A stretch of 64,000 nucleotides of DNA from JBGPQJ01 sp963829485 (GTDB lineage: Bacteria > Chloroflexota > Anaerolineae > Anaerolineales > Villigracilaceae). Positions 29,300 to 38,883 of this stretch are shown here, piece by piece; within the stretch, counting starts at the first letter, position 1, and the number at the start of each line of letters is the position of its first letter. A model generated the notes under the pieces. That model had not been told where the DNA came from. It saw only the letters and a program-made list of their open reading frames with translations, and did no database searches. The translations under genes and the position numbers were made by a program. The stretch spans positions 124,001-188,000 of the forward strand of contig CAWHIK010000002.1 of the NCBI GenBank assembly GCA_963829485.1, in the 5' to 3' direction.

Positions 29300-30493
29300 T
29301 TATTCCAGCGCTGCATAGACCAGCTGGGCGAAATCCTCGACGATCGGGATGGTGAAACCCGGCATATACTGCAGCATCAGGATGCAGTTCAGTTCTTCGG
29401 CAGGGTCGATCCACCACTCCGTGTTGGCAGCGCCGCCCCAGCCGAACTTCCCGACCGAGCCGGGGCGCGGAGACAATCCCGGGTTGATCAGCACCGCGCC
29501 GCCCAACCCGAAACCGTTCCACACTTCATTCTTGTCATGGATACCTGCAGGCAGGTGGTTCTGCATCATCCACTCGACCGTTTTCCTGCCTAACAAACGA
29601 GCACCCTCGAACTCACCCCCGTTCAACAGCATCTGCCCAAAGCGGAAGTAATCCCCCAGCGTGGAGACGAGCCCGCCGCCGCCCGAAAGGCTGCGATCGG
29701 GTTTGGTGTAGTCCTTGCCATCGGGCGAAGAGATAACATTGAGCCGACCTTCCTTCGAGGGTCCGTACATGGACGCAAAACGACTGACCTTCTCCGGCGG
29801 CACCCAGAAGTCGGTGTCCACCATCCCCAGCGGAGTGAAGATGCGCTCCTTGAGAAATTCGTCAAACGGCTGACCGGAGACCACCTGCACAACGTAGCCC
29901 AGCAAGTCGATGGAGAGGCCATAGCGGAACGCGGTTCCGGGGTGGAAAGCCAGCGGCACATCCGCCTTGATGAAAGCCAGCACCCACTTTTCCAGTGCCA
30001 GTTCCATACCTTTTTCCAAATGGCCAAAGAGCTTTCGATAAATCTCGTCAAGCGGGGTTTGTTCGTCGCTGGGGTAGCACAGACCGCTGGTATGCGTGAG
30101 CAGGTCGTGGATCGTGACCTCCCGCGCCGCAGGGACGAGGTCAAAGCCGCCTTCGCGCATGACCATCACCTTGCGGTCCTTGAATTCCGGCACATAGCGA
30201 GAGACCGGATCGGAGAGTCGCAGCCGCCCTTCTTCGCACAGCATCATCACCGCCGCGCTGGTGATGGGCTTGGACATCGAGTAGATGCGGAAGATGGTAT
30301 CTCCGGTGATCGGTTGTTTGGTTTCCAGGTCCTGCCAGCCGAAGGTCTCGAGGTGCGCCACCTGCCCTTTGCGAGCGACCAGTGTGGAAATACCCGCGAA
30401 GACTCCGCGATCGACATAGGATTGCATAACGCCCTTGATGCGGTGTAATCGCTCCGAAGATAAGCCGACGGATTCAGGTTGGACAATGTTCAT
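29300..30493 (-). CDS. Serine hydrolase, beta-lactamase/class C esterase family
   Basis: A 397-residue protein of the serine beta-lactamase-like superfamily, which holds penicillin-binding proteins, esterases and D-aminopeptidases. The active-site SxxK is Ser72-Met-Ser-Lys75 (IYSMSKPIT). The second motif is Tyr-Gly-Leu (FRYGLSIDL), and the third may be the late WGGAANT segment. No signal peptide is visible, so it is probably cytoplasmic and more likely an esterase or amidase than an antibiotic resistance enzyme. ATG 30493 (MNIVQPES) has GAGG upstream and is preferred over a longer frame reaching 30541. It is monocistronic and divergent from the polymerase gene. Substrate unknown. Confidence 0.85.
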   Translation of the reverse strand: MNIVQPESVGLSSERLHRIKGVMQSYVDRGVFAGISTLVARKGQVAHLETFGWQDLETKQPITGDTIFRIYSMSKPITSAAVMMLCEEGRLRLSDPVSRYVPEFKDRKVMVMREGGFDLVPAAREVTIHDLLTHTSGLCYPSDEQTPLDEIYRKLFGHLEKGMELALEKWVLAFIKADVPLAFHPGTAFRYGLSIDLLGYVVQVVSGQPFDEFLKERIFTPLGMVDTDFWVPPEKVSRFASMYGPSKEGRLNVISSPDGKDYTKPDRSLSGGGGLVSTLGDYFRFGQMLLNGGEFEGARLLGRKTVEWMMQNHLPAGIHDKNEVWNGFGLGGAVLINPGLSPRPGSVGKFGWGGAANTEWWIDPAEELNCILMLQYMPGFTIPIVEDFAQLVYAALE

Positions 30494-30598
30494 AGGACCT
30501 CGCAGATGTGAACGTAGCTGACAGGATAAGTATACATCCATAATAATAACAAATTATCTCCATAGAGATTTATTCTTCATCCTGTTAGAATCAGCTTG

Positions 30599-33500
30599 AT
30601 GTTCATTCCTCTAACCACTCACTCTGCCTACTCCCTGCAGGAAGGTCTTTTGCTGCCTTCCGAGTTGGTCGAGGCGGCGAAAGCGCAAAACCTCCCGGCC
30701 CTGGGCCTGACAGATCACCGCCTGCTCTCAGGGTCGGTGGAATTCGCCGTGGCCTGTAAACGGGCAGGCATCCAACCGGTATTGGGATTGGAAATTGAGT
30801 TATTAGAAAACAGAGGATTAGAGAATAGAGGGTTAGAGAACAGAGGATTATTGAGCAGCGGGTCAGCCCCGGACGGACTCCTACCGTCGGCGGGGCAGAG
30901 ACTTACGCTTCTGGCGATGAACTTAAACGGTTGGTCCAACCTGTGCCGCTTGAGCAGCCTGATCGAGCGTGGCGACTTCGAGTCGCCCACGCGAAGTCCC
31001 GTCGGCACGACGCCGACGGGAATACCCATAGCATTATTAAGTAAATTCTCGGACGACCTGATCGCCATCGTTCCCTCTCCTGCGAAAGAAACAATGGACG
31101 AGTCCGCGCCTCTGGTGGTGCTCAAGGTGATCTTCAAGGACAGGCTGTATGCTGCGCTGGATGATCCGAGCACCGCTGTGCGCCGGTCGATGCTGGCGCA
31201 CCGGCTGAACATTCCCTGCGTCGTCACACATCCGGTGTATTACCTCTCACCCGAACAGGAATCCCTGCAGCGTACATTGTCCGCTATACGGCTGAATGTC
31301 CCTTTGGAAAAAATTCCTCCAGGGGCAGCCGCACCCAAAGGCTCGCACTTCCCCTCTCAGGAGGAGATCCAGACGAAGTTCCATAACTTCCCTTCCGCCA
31401 TCGAAGCGACCGGGGAGATTGCCGCGCGCTGCAAGTTCGACCTGCCGCTGGGAGTTGCGCACATGCCCACCGTGCCCCTGCCCCCCGGATCAACCGCTGC
31501 ACAATATTTGCGTCAAAAAGCCGAGGCTGGCGCGAACCAACTCTACGGCAGCATCAGCCCGCAGATCCGCGAACGGCTGGACCATGAGTTGGATGTGATC
31601 TCGCGCATGGGCTTCGAGCCGGTCTTCCTGATCGTGGAGGAGGTCCTGAACTACGCGCGCCAGACCGGCGTCCCGTTTTCGTCACGGGGCTCGGCAGCTT
31701 CGTCGCTGGTGGCGCACTGCCTGGGGATCACCAGCCCCGACCCGCTGCGCCTTGACCTGTACTTCGAGCGTTTCCTCAACCCGGCGCGCACCACCCCGCC
31801 CGACATCGACACCGACCTGTGCTCGCGCGGGCGCGACAGCATCATCCAACACGTTTTCGATAAATACGGCTCAGACCGCGCAGCGATGGTGGGGACGATC
31901 AACCGCTTCCGTCCGCGCTCGGCGCTGGGCGACGTGGCCAAGGCGCACGGGCTTGAGCCGCAGAAGGTGCGCGAGATGGTGGACCAGCTGCCCTACTCCT
32001 TCTGGGCGCGCTTCGAGGAGCACGAGGAGGGTAAGACGCCGCCGTCCCCATTCGCAGAACTGCGCGCTGCATTTACGTCGCCTGCCCACCAACGCATCTT
32101 CGACGAAGCCGAAGCCCTGCTTAAACTGCCGCGTCATCTCTCCGTCCACCCCGGCGGGCTGGTCATTGCGCCGGACAAGATCACCGACCTCGTGCCGGTC
32201 ATGCGCTCGGGCAGCAAAGGCGTCACGATCACCCAATTCGACCTGGAGTCGGTCGAGGCGCTGGGGCTGGTCAAGATCGATTTACTGGGCATCCGCGGGT
32301 TGACAGTGCTTGGGGATGTCTCGACGTTCATATTTGAAAGCAAGGGAAAAGAGTTCGCCAGCCCGCTGGCTGTTTTGGAATCGACCCCGACGGACGACCC
32401 CGAGACCTCCCGGCGCGTGGAAAGCGGCGGGACGATCGGCTGCTTCCAGATCGAAAGCCCGGGCATGCGCGCCACCCTGCGCGAGATCCGCGCCCGCAGC
32501 GAGGACGACCTGATGGCGGCGCTGGCGCTGTACCGCCCGGGTCCGCTCAGCGGGGGGTTGAAGGATGCCTTTGTACGGCGCTTCAAGGGTGAGGAGCCGG
32601 TGCAACACATCCACCCTGCGCTTGAGCCGCTGCTGGCTGAGACCTTCGGTGTCATCCTGTACCAGGAGCAGGTGCTGCGCATCGCCCACGAACTGGCGGG
32701 GTTCAGCCTGGCCGAGGCGGACCTGCTCCGCCGCGCAATGAGCCACTTCGACCCCGGCAAAAAGATGCAGGAGCTGCAGCAGAAAGTTCATTCGGAAGTC
32801 TGCAAGTCCGTCAGCGGCATCCCGCCCGAGACCGGCGAGCGCGTGTGGGAGATGATGGCTGCCTTCGCCGGTTACGGATTTCCAAAAGCACACGCCGCCT
32901 CGTATGCCAAGGTCGCCTGGCGCTCAGCCTGGTGCAAGACCCACTTCCCGGCCGAGTTCATGGCGGCGGTTCTGGCAAACTGGGGCGGCTACTACAGCCA
33001 GCGAGTCTATCTGAGCGAGGCGCGCCGGCTGGGGCTGACCGTCCGCCCGCCGCATGTCAATTTCTCGGGACGGAATTTCACGGTCGGGCCGGATCCGCAG
33101 GGCAAGGTGCTCTTCATGGGCATGGACCAGGTGCGGGACCTGACCGGACGCACGATGGATCGCATCTTGCATGGCAGGCCGTTCCACTCGCTGGAGGATT
33201 TCCTGGCTCGCGCCGATCCGCGCCCGCAGGAGGCCGAGAACCTGGCGAAGGTCGGCGCGCTGGAGGGCCTGGGTACCATTCCTGCTGTGTTGCGCCGTGT
33301 GCAGAACGGCGGCTGGCAGCGCGGACAGCCGAGTCTGTTTGAATGGCAGGATACCGGCGGCGAGGACTGGTCGGTCGAACAGAAAAATGCCGCCCAGCAG
33401 GAACTGCTCGGTATCAGCCTTGCAGCCCACCCGCTGGAACTGCTCATCGACAAGATCACCGAGGCGCAGGCCATCTCCAGCATCGACGCGCTGGAGCGCA

Positions 33501-33757
33501 TCGGCCAGCGGGTGACGGTGGTCGGCGTAAAACAGACATCCCATCGCAGCCGCACCGCCAAGGGCGACCTGATGATGTTCCTGACCCTCGAGGATTTGTC
33601 CGGCGCGTTGGACGTGGTGCTGTTCCCCGATGTCTACCGGCGGGCGAAGGAGGTGTTATCGTCGTCTGCACCCATCTTCGTGACCGGCATCATGGAAATG
33701 GATGTGGCGCGAGGGGAGCCGTTCTTGAAAGCAGAGAAGGTCGTGAGGGTGGATTAG
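30599..33757 (+). CDS. DNA polymerase III alpha subunit-like protein (short DnaE/DnaE2-like)
   Basis: A 1,052-residue C-family polymerase, short compared with replicative DnaE (about 1,160). The N-terminal PHP domain (1-280) is degenerate: the metal-binding HxH at its start is replaced by LTTH. The catalytic Asp triad is present: Asp402 and Asp404 (PDIDTD) and Asp561 (VKIDLLG), almost the E. coli positions. A helix-hairpin-helix/finger region and an OB fold (VTVVGVKQTSHR) follow. HPGGLVIAP and the overall length recall the error-prone DnaE2/ImuC group, but no imuA/imuB is adjacent. TTG 30596 precedes ATG 30599 in frame. It holds unusual repeats at 30803-31021. Role: translesion or back-up synthesis is more likely than replication. 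Confidence 0.85.
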   Translation: MFIPLTTHSAYSLQEGLLLPSELVEAAKAQNLPALGLTDHRLLSGSVEFAVACKRAGIQPVLGLEIELLENRGLENRGLENRGLLSSGSAPDGLLPSAGQRLTLLAMNLNGWSNLCRLSSLIERGDFESPTRSPVGTTPTGIPIALLSKFSDDLIAIVPSPAKETMDESAPLVVLKVIFKDRLYAALDDPSTAVRRSMLAHRLNIPCVVTHPVYYLSPEQESLQRTLSAIRLNVPLEKIPPGAAAPKGSHFPSQEEIQTKFHNFPSAIEATGEIAARCKFDLPLGVAHMPTVPLPPGSTAAQYLRQKAEAGANQLYGSISPQIRERLDHELDVISRMGFEPVFLIVEEVLNYARQTGVPFSSRGSAASSLVAHCLGITSPDPLRLDLYFERFLNPARTTPPDIDTDLCSRGRDSIIQHVFDKYGSDRAAMVGTINRFRPRSALGDVAKAHGLEPQKVREMVDQLPYSFWARFEEHEEGKTPPSPFAELRAAFTSPAHQRIFDEAEALLKLPRHLSVHPGGLVIAPDKITDLVPVMRSGSKGVTITQFDLESVEALGLVKIDLLGIRGLTVLGDVSTFIFESKGKEFASPLAVLESTPTDDPETSRRVESGGTIGCFQIESPGMRATLREIRARSEDDLMAALALYRPGPLSGGLKDAFVRRFKGEEPVQHIHPALEPLLAETFGVILYQEQVLRIAHELAGFSLAEADLLRRAMSHFDPGKKMQELQQKVHSEVCKSVSGIPPETGERVWEMMAAFAGYGFPKAHAASYAKVAWRSAWCKTHFPAEFMAAVLANWGGYYSQRVYLSEARRLGLTVRPPHVNFSGRNFTVGPDPQGKVLFMGMDQVRDLTGRTMDRILHGRPFHSLEDFLARADPRPQEAENLAKVGALEGLGTIPAVLRRVQNGGWQRGQPSLFEWQDTGGEDWSVEQKNAAQQELLGISLAAHPLELLIDKITEAQAISSIDALERIGQRVTVVGVKQTSHRSRTAKGDLMMFLTLEDLSGALDVVLFPDVYRRAKEVLSSSAPIFVTGIMEMDVARGEPFLKAEKVVRVD
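30803..30847 (+). repeat. Three tandem 15-bp repeats inside the polymerase gene
   Basis: Three near-identical units starting TTAGAGAA (30803, 30818, 30833) encode ENRGL repeats in the PHP region. They are A-rich in a G+C-rich gene, as expected of slippage or a small inserted repeat. Confidence 0.85.
30967..31021. repeat. Two adjoining palindromes inside the polymerase gene
   Basis: GCGTGGCGACT pairs with AGTCGCCCACGC (one bulge), immediately followed by TCCCGTCGGC pairing with GCCGACGGGA. They encode the linker RGDFESPTRSPVGTTPTG, absent from typical relatives as far as remembered, and look like a small palindromic insertion. Confidence 0.65.
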
Positions 33758-33763
33758 GCGGGC

Positions 33764-34636
33764 TTACAAGCTAACACTTTCCCCCATGTAAGCAGCTTTA
33801 ACATTCAAACCAGGCACGATCTCTTTACAGTGCGCCATCACCTTCTCCGCATGACGACCGTCCCAATAATCGTCCGCTTCACGCCCGAGTTCCTCCAGAT
33901 GGGTCAGTACCACACGCCTCGGCTGCAGGTCCACGCAAAAACGGCAGAAGGCATCCAAAAGAGGTGGTTCCTCCATCAAGGCGCTGCCGCGTCCCAACCA
34001 CAGGTGGGCGAAAAGCCCATCCACCGGTCCGAACGATGGGAGCAACTCCGGTTTGAAATCCCGCGTATCGCCAGGGAAAAGCCAGCGTTTATTGTTGAAC
34101 TCAACCAGGTAGCCCATTTCCGGCACGCCGTGTTGAAGACCGTTTTCTGAAGGCGCTGCTTCCCAATGCAAGCCGACAAACGGGAGCAGGCGAATTCCCT
34201 TGATCTCGATAGGTTGCAGCGGATGAGGGGTGATGACCTGGTCCACAGGCAGCCCGGCCTCCGCTTGAACCTGCGGCAGGATGTAGTCCGGGATGACCCA
34301 GCGGATGGGTAAATGCCGCAATGACTTCAGCAGGTCGAAGTCGAGGTGATCGGCATGACGGTGGGTCAGCACGATGAAATCGAGAGCAGAGAGGCTTTGA
34401 GTAATCTCAACCTCGGGGGCATCAGGGACTCGTCGGCGAAGGGTCAGCGGGTCCATCGCCCAGCGGGTTTCACCCATTCGGAACAGGTAATTGGCCGAAT
34501 ACATCAGCCAGGCTTTATCCTCCGTTCCCGGTGAACCCCACTCTTTTATCAGGTTCCCCACCACCTGCGGGTAGGACGCTGATTTCTTCATCCTTAGCTG
34601 GTCAATGTGCGTTTGTTCCTTAGATGAATGTACCAT
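33764..34636 (-). CDS. MBL-fold metal-dependent hydrolase, UlaG-like
   Basis: A 290-residue metallo-beta-lactamase-fold protein. The zinc motif is THRHADH (His92, His94, Asp96, His97), with later ligands probably in GLHWEA, PGDTRD and LTHLEE. The loop layout recalls UlaG-like enzymes, which include L-ascorbate-6-phosphate lactonase and related phosphodiesterases. ATG 34636 overlaps the end of the PfkB kinase gene by 17 bases; a second Met (MKKSASYP, 34591) is possible. The overlap indicates translational coupling with the kinase, so it may act on a sugar phosphate made by it. Specific activity unproven. Confidence 0.85.
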   Translation of the reverse strand: MVHSSKEQTHIDQLRMKKSASYPQVVGNLIKEWGSPGTEDKAWLMYSANYLFRMGETRWAMDPLTLRRRVPDAPEVEITQSLSALDFIVLTHRHADHLDFDLLKSLRHLPIRWVIPDYILPQVQAEAGLPVDQVITPHPLQPIEIKGIRLLPFVGLHWEAAPSENGLQHGVPEMGYLVEFNNKRWLFPGDTRDFKPELLPSFGPVDGLFAHLWLGRGSALMEEPPLLDAFCRFCVDLQPRRVVLTHLEELGREADDYWDGRHAEKVMAHCKEIVPGLNVKAAYMGESVSL

Positions 34637-35523
34637 GGTTGTACCTCGCGTGAATCAAGGCTTCCACATCGCTAACCGGGCGGTTGAAGGGACCCAGGTC
34701 TTCCATCTTCAGACTGGTGACCGCTGCTGCCCAGATCCCGGCCTCGCGTGGAGGTTTCGATAATCTCATTGACATGTAAGTACCGATACAGGTATCCCCA
34801 CGACCGCTGCGGCCATCGAGCCGTAAAGGGTAAAAACCCAAATCGGTAAATTGACCATCCGCGTAGATGAGCACCCCGTCCTTGTGTGTCAGCACGATCT
34901 CACTCGGACCTCTGTTTGCGAAAAATTGTGCAGCCTTGCGAATATCACTTTCGCCAGTCAGGGACTCCGCTTCAACCGCATCGCTTTTAACCACATCCAC
35001 CCGGGAAAGGAACTTATCCATTTCCGGCCAGGACTCATAGGTCAATGTTTCGCCGCGCAGGACGCGCACATAGCCCTGCATATCTGCTGCGACAAGCAAT
35101 GCCCTTTCCCTTCAAACTTTCAATGACGTCCAAGCCCACCTCTCCGCGCAGGCTGGGTCCGATGACCGCTGCTCTGGCGTGTAAACCTTTCACCTGGTCG
35201 GGAACGATGCTCCCAGCGGTGGCAGCGACGGACAGATTACGGATGTCCGGATTTGTGGTGGGATATTCCAGCTTCATCAATGTAGAGTTGGGAGTATAGG
35301 CGGGGAAGCAATCGATTCCCGACTGTTCGAACATATCCACCACCCGTGAGTCTTCCTTCGCCAGTCGGGTGACCACCGCGGTCTTGATGCCCAGCTTCGC
35401 GGCCGCATGTGCAGCGTATCTCACCGCCCCGCCATCGACGTATTTCGTTCCCGACGGGGTAATGATGGTGTCCTTGGTGTAATTGCCGATGCAAAGCAGG
35501 TCGTACACATTGTTGGTTGTCAT
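34620..35523 (-). CDS. PfkB-family carbohydrate kinase (frameshifted)
   Basis: A ribokinase-like kinase of about 300 residues in two frames: 35523 to about 35100, then 35099 to 34620. The N-terminal half has the two-Gly PfkB signature (DGGAVRYAAHAAAKLG). The second half has the ATP/anion-hole motif as DGRSGRGDTCIGTY, where the usual GAGD is GRGD with the catalytic Asp kept. The break near 35100 lies in a loop (LKGKGIA / LLVAADMQG), and one base restores the frame. It phosphorylates a sugar or nucleoside hydroxyl with ATP. It overlaps the UlaG-like gene and follows the phosphate transporter pair. The substrate cannot be inferred. Confidence 0.82.
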
Positions 35524-35548
35524 AGAGTCCTTAAGATTATTTTTTCGA

Positions 35549-36540
35549 TCAGGGAATGAATTTAATGATGACCCAGTACAAGGCGGCGGCCATCAGGGCC
35601 GTCAACGGGATGGTGAACAGCCAGGCTGTGGCGATCTCCTGAGCCACGCCCCAGCGTACCTTGTTCACCCGCTCCGCCGAGCCCACCCCCATGATGGACG
35701 AGCTGACCACCTGGGTGGTCGAGACCGGTCCGCCCACGAGCGAGGCACCCAGGATGACGATGGCAGAAGCCAGCTGGGAGGAAAACCCATCCACCGGGCG
35801 GATCTTGAAGAACTTTCCGCCCAGCGTGCGGATCAGCCTCCAGCCGCCCAGGGCCGTGCCCAGGGCGATCATCGTCGCGCACATCAAGATGACCCACTGA
35901 GGGACGACAAAGGAATCCAGGAATCCCCCGATGACCAGGGCCAGGGTAATAATACCCATGGTCTTCTGGGCATCGTTGGTGCCGTGGCTGAGCGCCAGAC
36001 CCAGCGCCGTAAAGATCTGTCCGCGTCCGGAAAAAACCATTGATGCGCGGCGAGGCAGTCCAGGACAATAATAAGATCAGACGGAGGATGAGATAGCCGA
36101 ATATAAATCCGATGAAAGGCGATGTGAACAAGGCGATCACGATCTTCTTCAATTCGTCCATGTTGATCGCCTGCCAGCCTGCCGCGATGAGCACCGCACC
36201 GATCAACCCGCCGACCAGCGCGTGCGAAGAACTGCTCGGGAATCCCAGGTACCAGGTCAGCAGGTTCCATACGATCGCGCTGCCGAGGGCGGCAACCAGC
36301 ACCTGCAGGCTGATCGCACCGGAGTCGACGATGCCTCCCGATCGTTTCCGCAACTGCCACGCCGAAAATGAACGGACCGACGAAATTTGCCACCGCGGTC
36401 ATCCACAGGGCCACCCGCGGCGGGAGCGCCCGGGAGGAGATCATGGTGGCCACCACGTTGCTCGAATCGTGGATGCCGTTCAGAAAATCGAAAACGAGCG
36501 CCAGGCCGATGACCGTGAAGGTGAGCATGGTTACTGACAT
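35549..36540 (-). CDS. PiT-family inorganic phosphate transporter (frameshifted)
   Basis: A polytopic transporter of about 330 residues read in three frames, with breaks near 36340 and 36030. The N-terminal part has the PiT signature DFLNGIHDSSNVVATMISSR, and the C-terminal repeat has LALSHGTNDAQKTMGII, the inverted-repeat signature with the conserved Asn-Asp. The middle contains GFPSSSSHALVGGLIGA. The carrier moves phosphate with protons, or a metal-phosphate complex, across the cytoplasmic membrane. It starts 14 bases after the DUF47 gene, its usual partner. In this phosphatase-rich neighbourhood it could import or release phosphate. Confidence 0.9.
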
Positions 36541-36554
36541 TGAATGCGTCTCTC

Positions 36555-37174
36555 TCAGGCGATCTTGACCACGATGTTGGCCAGCACGTTGGCCGCCTCA
36601 TCGCCCCGGTCGGCCGCATTGCTCAGGTGGCGGTACACCTCGCGCTGCTTCAGCATCTTGACCACATGCTCGATATCCTCCACGTCGCTGAAGAGGTCGG
36701 CCAGTGCCTCCCGATAAACATTTTCCACCTTGTTCTCGAGGGATTTCGCGCGGTGGGCATGTTCGCTGGTGACACGGGGGTGTTCCTCCAGGCAGTCCAC
36801 CGCCATGACGAGCTCGTAGGCGCCGTCTCTGAGCAGGGAAGCCATGTGCAGCATGAAGGGCGTCGGCCCGACCTTGAGGATCTCCATTTCGCTGACGGTG
36901 CTGTAGGCATAGTCGATGACATCGTCGATGGTGCGCGAGAGGGCAAAGATATCCTCGCGGTCAAAGGGGGTGACAAAGGTCTGGTTGAGTTCGTCGATCA
37001 GGATGCGGCGGGCTTCATCGGCCTGTTTTTCCTTGGCGTTCAGCCTGGCAGCGGCATCGGGGTCATTACCCGTCATGTAATCCTTCAATGCCTCCATGCC
37101 CTCCAGCGTGAGCGAGGCCTGGTCGCGGATCATTTGATAAAGATGTTCTGGCGTTTTTTGAAAAGTTTACGCAT
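36555..37174 (-). CDS. DUF47 (PhoU-like) partner of PiT (N-terminal frameshift)
   Basis: An all-helical protein of about 206 residues in the DUF47/PhoU-like family, which regulates PiT transporters. From 37133 the frame reads the body: ALKDYMTGNDPDAA, a long helix with the conserved TIDDVIDYAYS, and DVEDIEHVVKMLKQREVYRHLS. The true start is probably ATG 37174, behind AGGAG, giving MRKLFKKRQNIF; a single missing T near 37140 would join the two pieces. The usual family N-terminus is basic just like this. It forms an operon with the PiT gene 14 bases downstream. Confidence 0.87.
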
Positions 37175-37190
37175 GGGATAATCTCCTGAA

Positions 37191-38867
37191 CTAAGATGCC
37201 TTAATTTGAATGCAGCCGTGTTCCTGCAAGACCTTCAAACCATTCCTGACCTGCTCGGGCGTATTGGAGCCAAGGAACTCGCAGGTACGAAAGGCCTCTT
37301 TGGGCAGGTAAGCCGCGATGAGATCGAAATCCACATCACCCAGCCCCGGTGCCAGATGATCCTGGATGCCGATCACATCGTGAAGATGCGTTCCGATGAT
37401 GCGCGGTGCAAACCGCGTCAGCCACTCCTCGTGAGGAAAAAATCCGAGCCGTGACAGGGCCTGTGCATGACCGACATCGTAAATGAAGCCGAGGCGCTCT
37501 GGTCCTGCCAGGTCGAGCAGTTCCCCCAGCTCGTCCGGGCTGGGGAATTCCATAAAGTGGTAACGGTTCTCAAGACCCAGACAGGACATTATAGCTGTCC
37601 GGCATAATCAAGCAATTCCATAAGGCTCTTCTTGACCGCCTCAAGGCGCGGCGGTGCAAGTTCCTCGCGCTTATTGATGAGCTGGCTTTTCAGCTCGCCA
37701 TACTCTTTCGAGTCCGCCTGTCCGGCTTCATAAAGTTGACGCAGCTGATCTTCCAGGGACCGGTCCGGGTGAACGTTCCCGGATGGACCACCACCGCGCG
37801 TGCTCCCAAACGGTGTGCCAGGTCGATGCTGCGCTGAACGGATTTCACCCCCTCCACGGCGGCAGGGCTCCTCTGTCGCCGAGATCAGCCAGTCGCGCTT
37901 TTTCAATGTGTCCACGCAGACATCCGCCGGGCAGGGTTCATGGACACTGCTGAACGGTATGCCCGTTCAAATTAATGCCCTCCAGCATGGTGGAATTGAC
38001 CTGATGGTTTAGTTCGATATGTGCAAATCCGATCCGCCTGCCGGCCTCCAGGAAATCCCCCAGCCAGTCGAAGTTCTTCATCGCCCACATGGTCGAAAGC
38101 GAGGCCTCATAGATCGTGGCAGGCAGCGGGGGCGTGCGCGATGGAAAAATTTCCAGGAGTTCCTTCAGATTGACGATGTGATGGTCGGGTTCGAGCCTGG
38201 GATCGTCAATCGGTGCTGACCTTTGATTGGAACGGTCGTGAATCAGGACCGTCTTTGAAAAACCAGCCTGGCGGGCGGCCGCCACGTCCCGATGCGGAAG
38301 GTCGCCGATATACGCGCACCTTTCCGGCCTGATCCCCATGCGGCCCGTCGCTTCCAGCAGGATGGCAGGGTCCGGTTTCCGTTTGCCGACGACCGCCGAA
38401 AGGATCATGGTCTCAAAACAACCAGTGAGTCCCAGCTTCTTCAGGGCAAGCGGAGCTTCGGTGCTGCTGGTGGTGTTGCTGACCAGCCCCAGCCGGTAGC
38501 CGCGGCGGAAGAGTTCCAGCACCACTTCGGCCGTCTCGGGAAAGACGACCCGCTCCCCGGTGGCCTCGCGCCACAGCAGATTGAGCTGGACGGCATGCTT
38601 GCGGACCTGAGCCTCCGGCCAGTCCGGCAGCATCCAGCGCGCCCACAGGTCAGCTTCGTTCAACTCGATCATGGTCTCACGTGCCCAGCGCCGGTAGGCC
38701 GTTGCCCGGCGGGCAAGCAGATGGGAAAAGTCCACGGGATCCGCATCGGAACCGAGGAGGTTCAGGATCTCGCCTGTGAATTGAAGACGCTCGTCCCTGC
38801 TCCTCTTCCTGGTGCTGCGCAGGGTGCCGCCCATGTCAAACAATACCGCTTCGATTTGATGCACCAT
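37191..38867 (-). CDS. HAD hydrolase fused to TIM-barrel sugar isomerase (frameshifted)
   Basis: A fusion of about 555 residues. Residues 1-235 are a HAD domain: nucleophile Asp11 (LFDMGGTLR), motif II LVSNTTS, motif III Lys in GKRKPDP, and motif IV YIGDLPHRD. Directly in frame, without stop or nearby start codon, follows ATIYEASLSTMWAMKNFDWL, the opening strand of a xylose-isomerase-like TIM barrel. This barrel runs through four frame breaks (near 37970, 37860, 37755, 37592) to FIYDVGHAQ, GTHLHDV and FRTCEFLG, which hold the expected Asp, His and Glu. At least the first break is one extra G. The start is ATG 38867, after the HAD-HAD gene. Both a dephosphorylating or related step and an isomerisation may be joined in one protein. 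Confidence 0.75.
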
Positions 38868-38883
38868 ATTCTTTCTTGACCTT

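Noticed and set aside
30803..31021. CRISPR array
   Set aside because: The repeats are 15-bp tandem units without spacers and lie in frame inside a polymerase gene.
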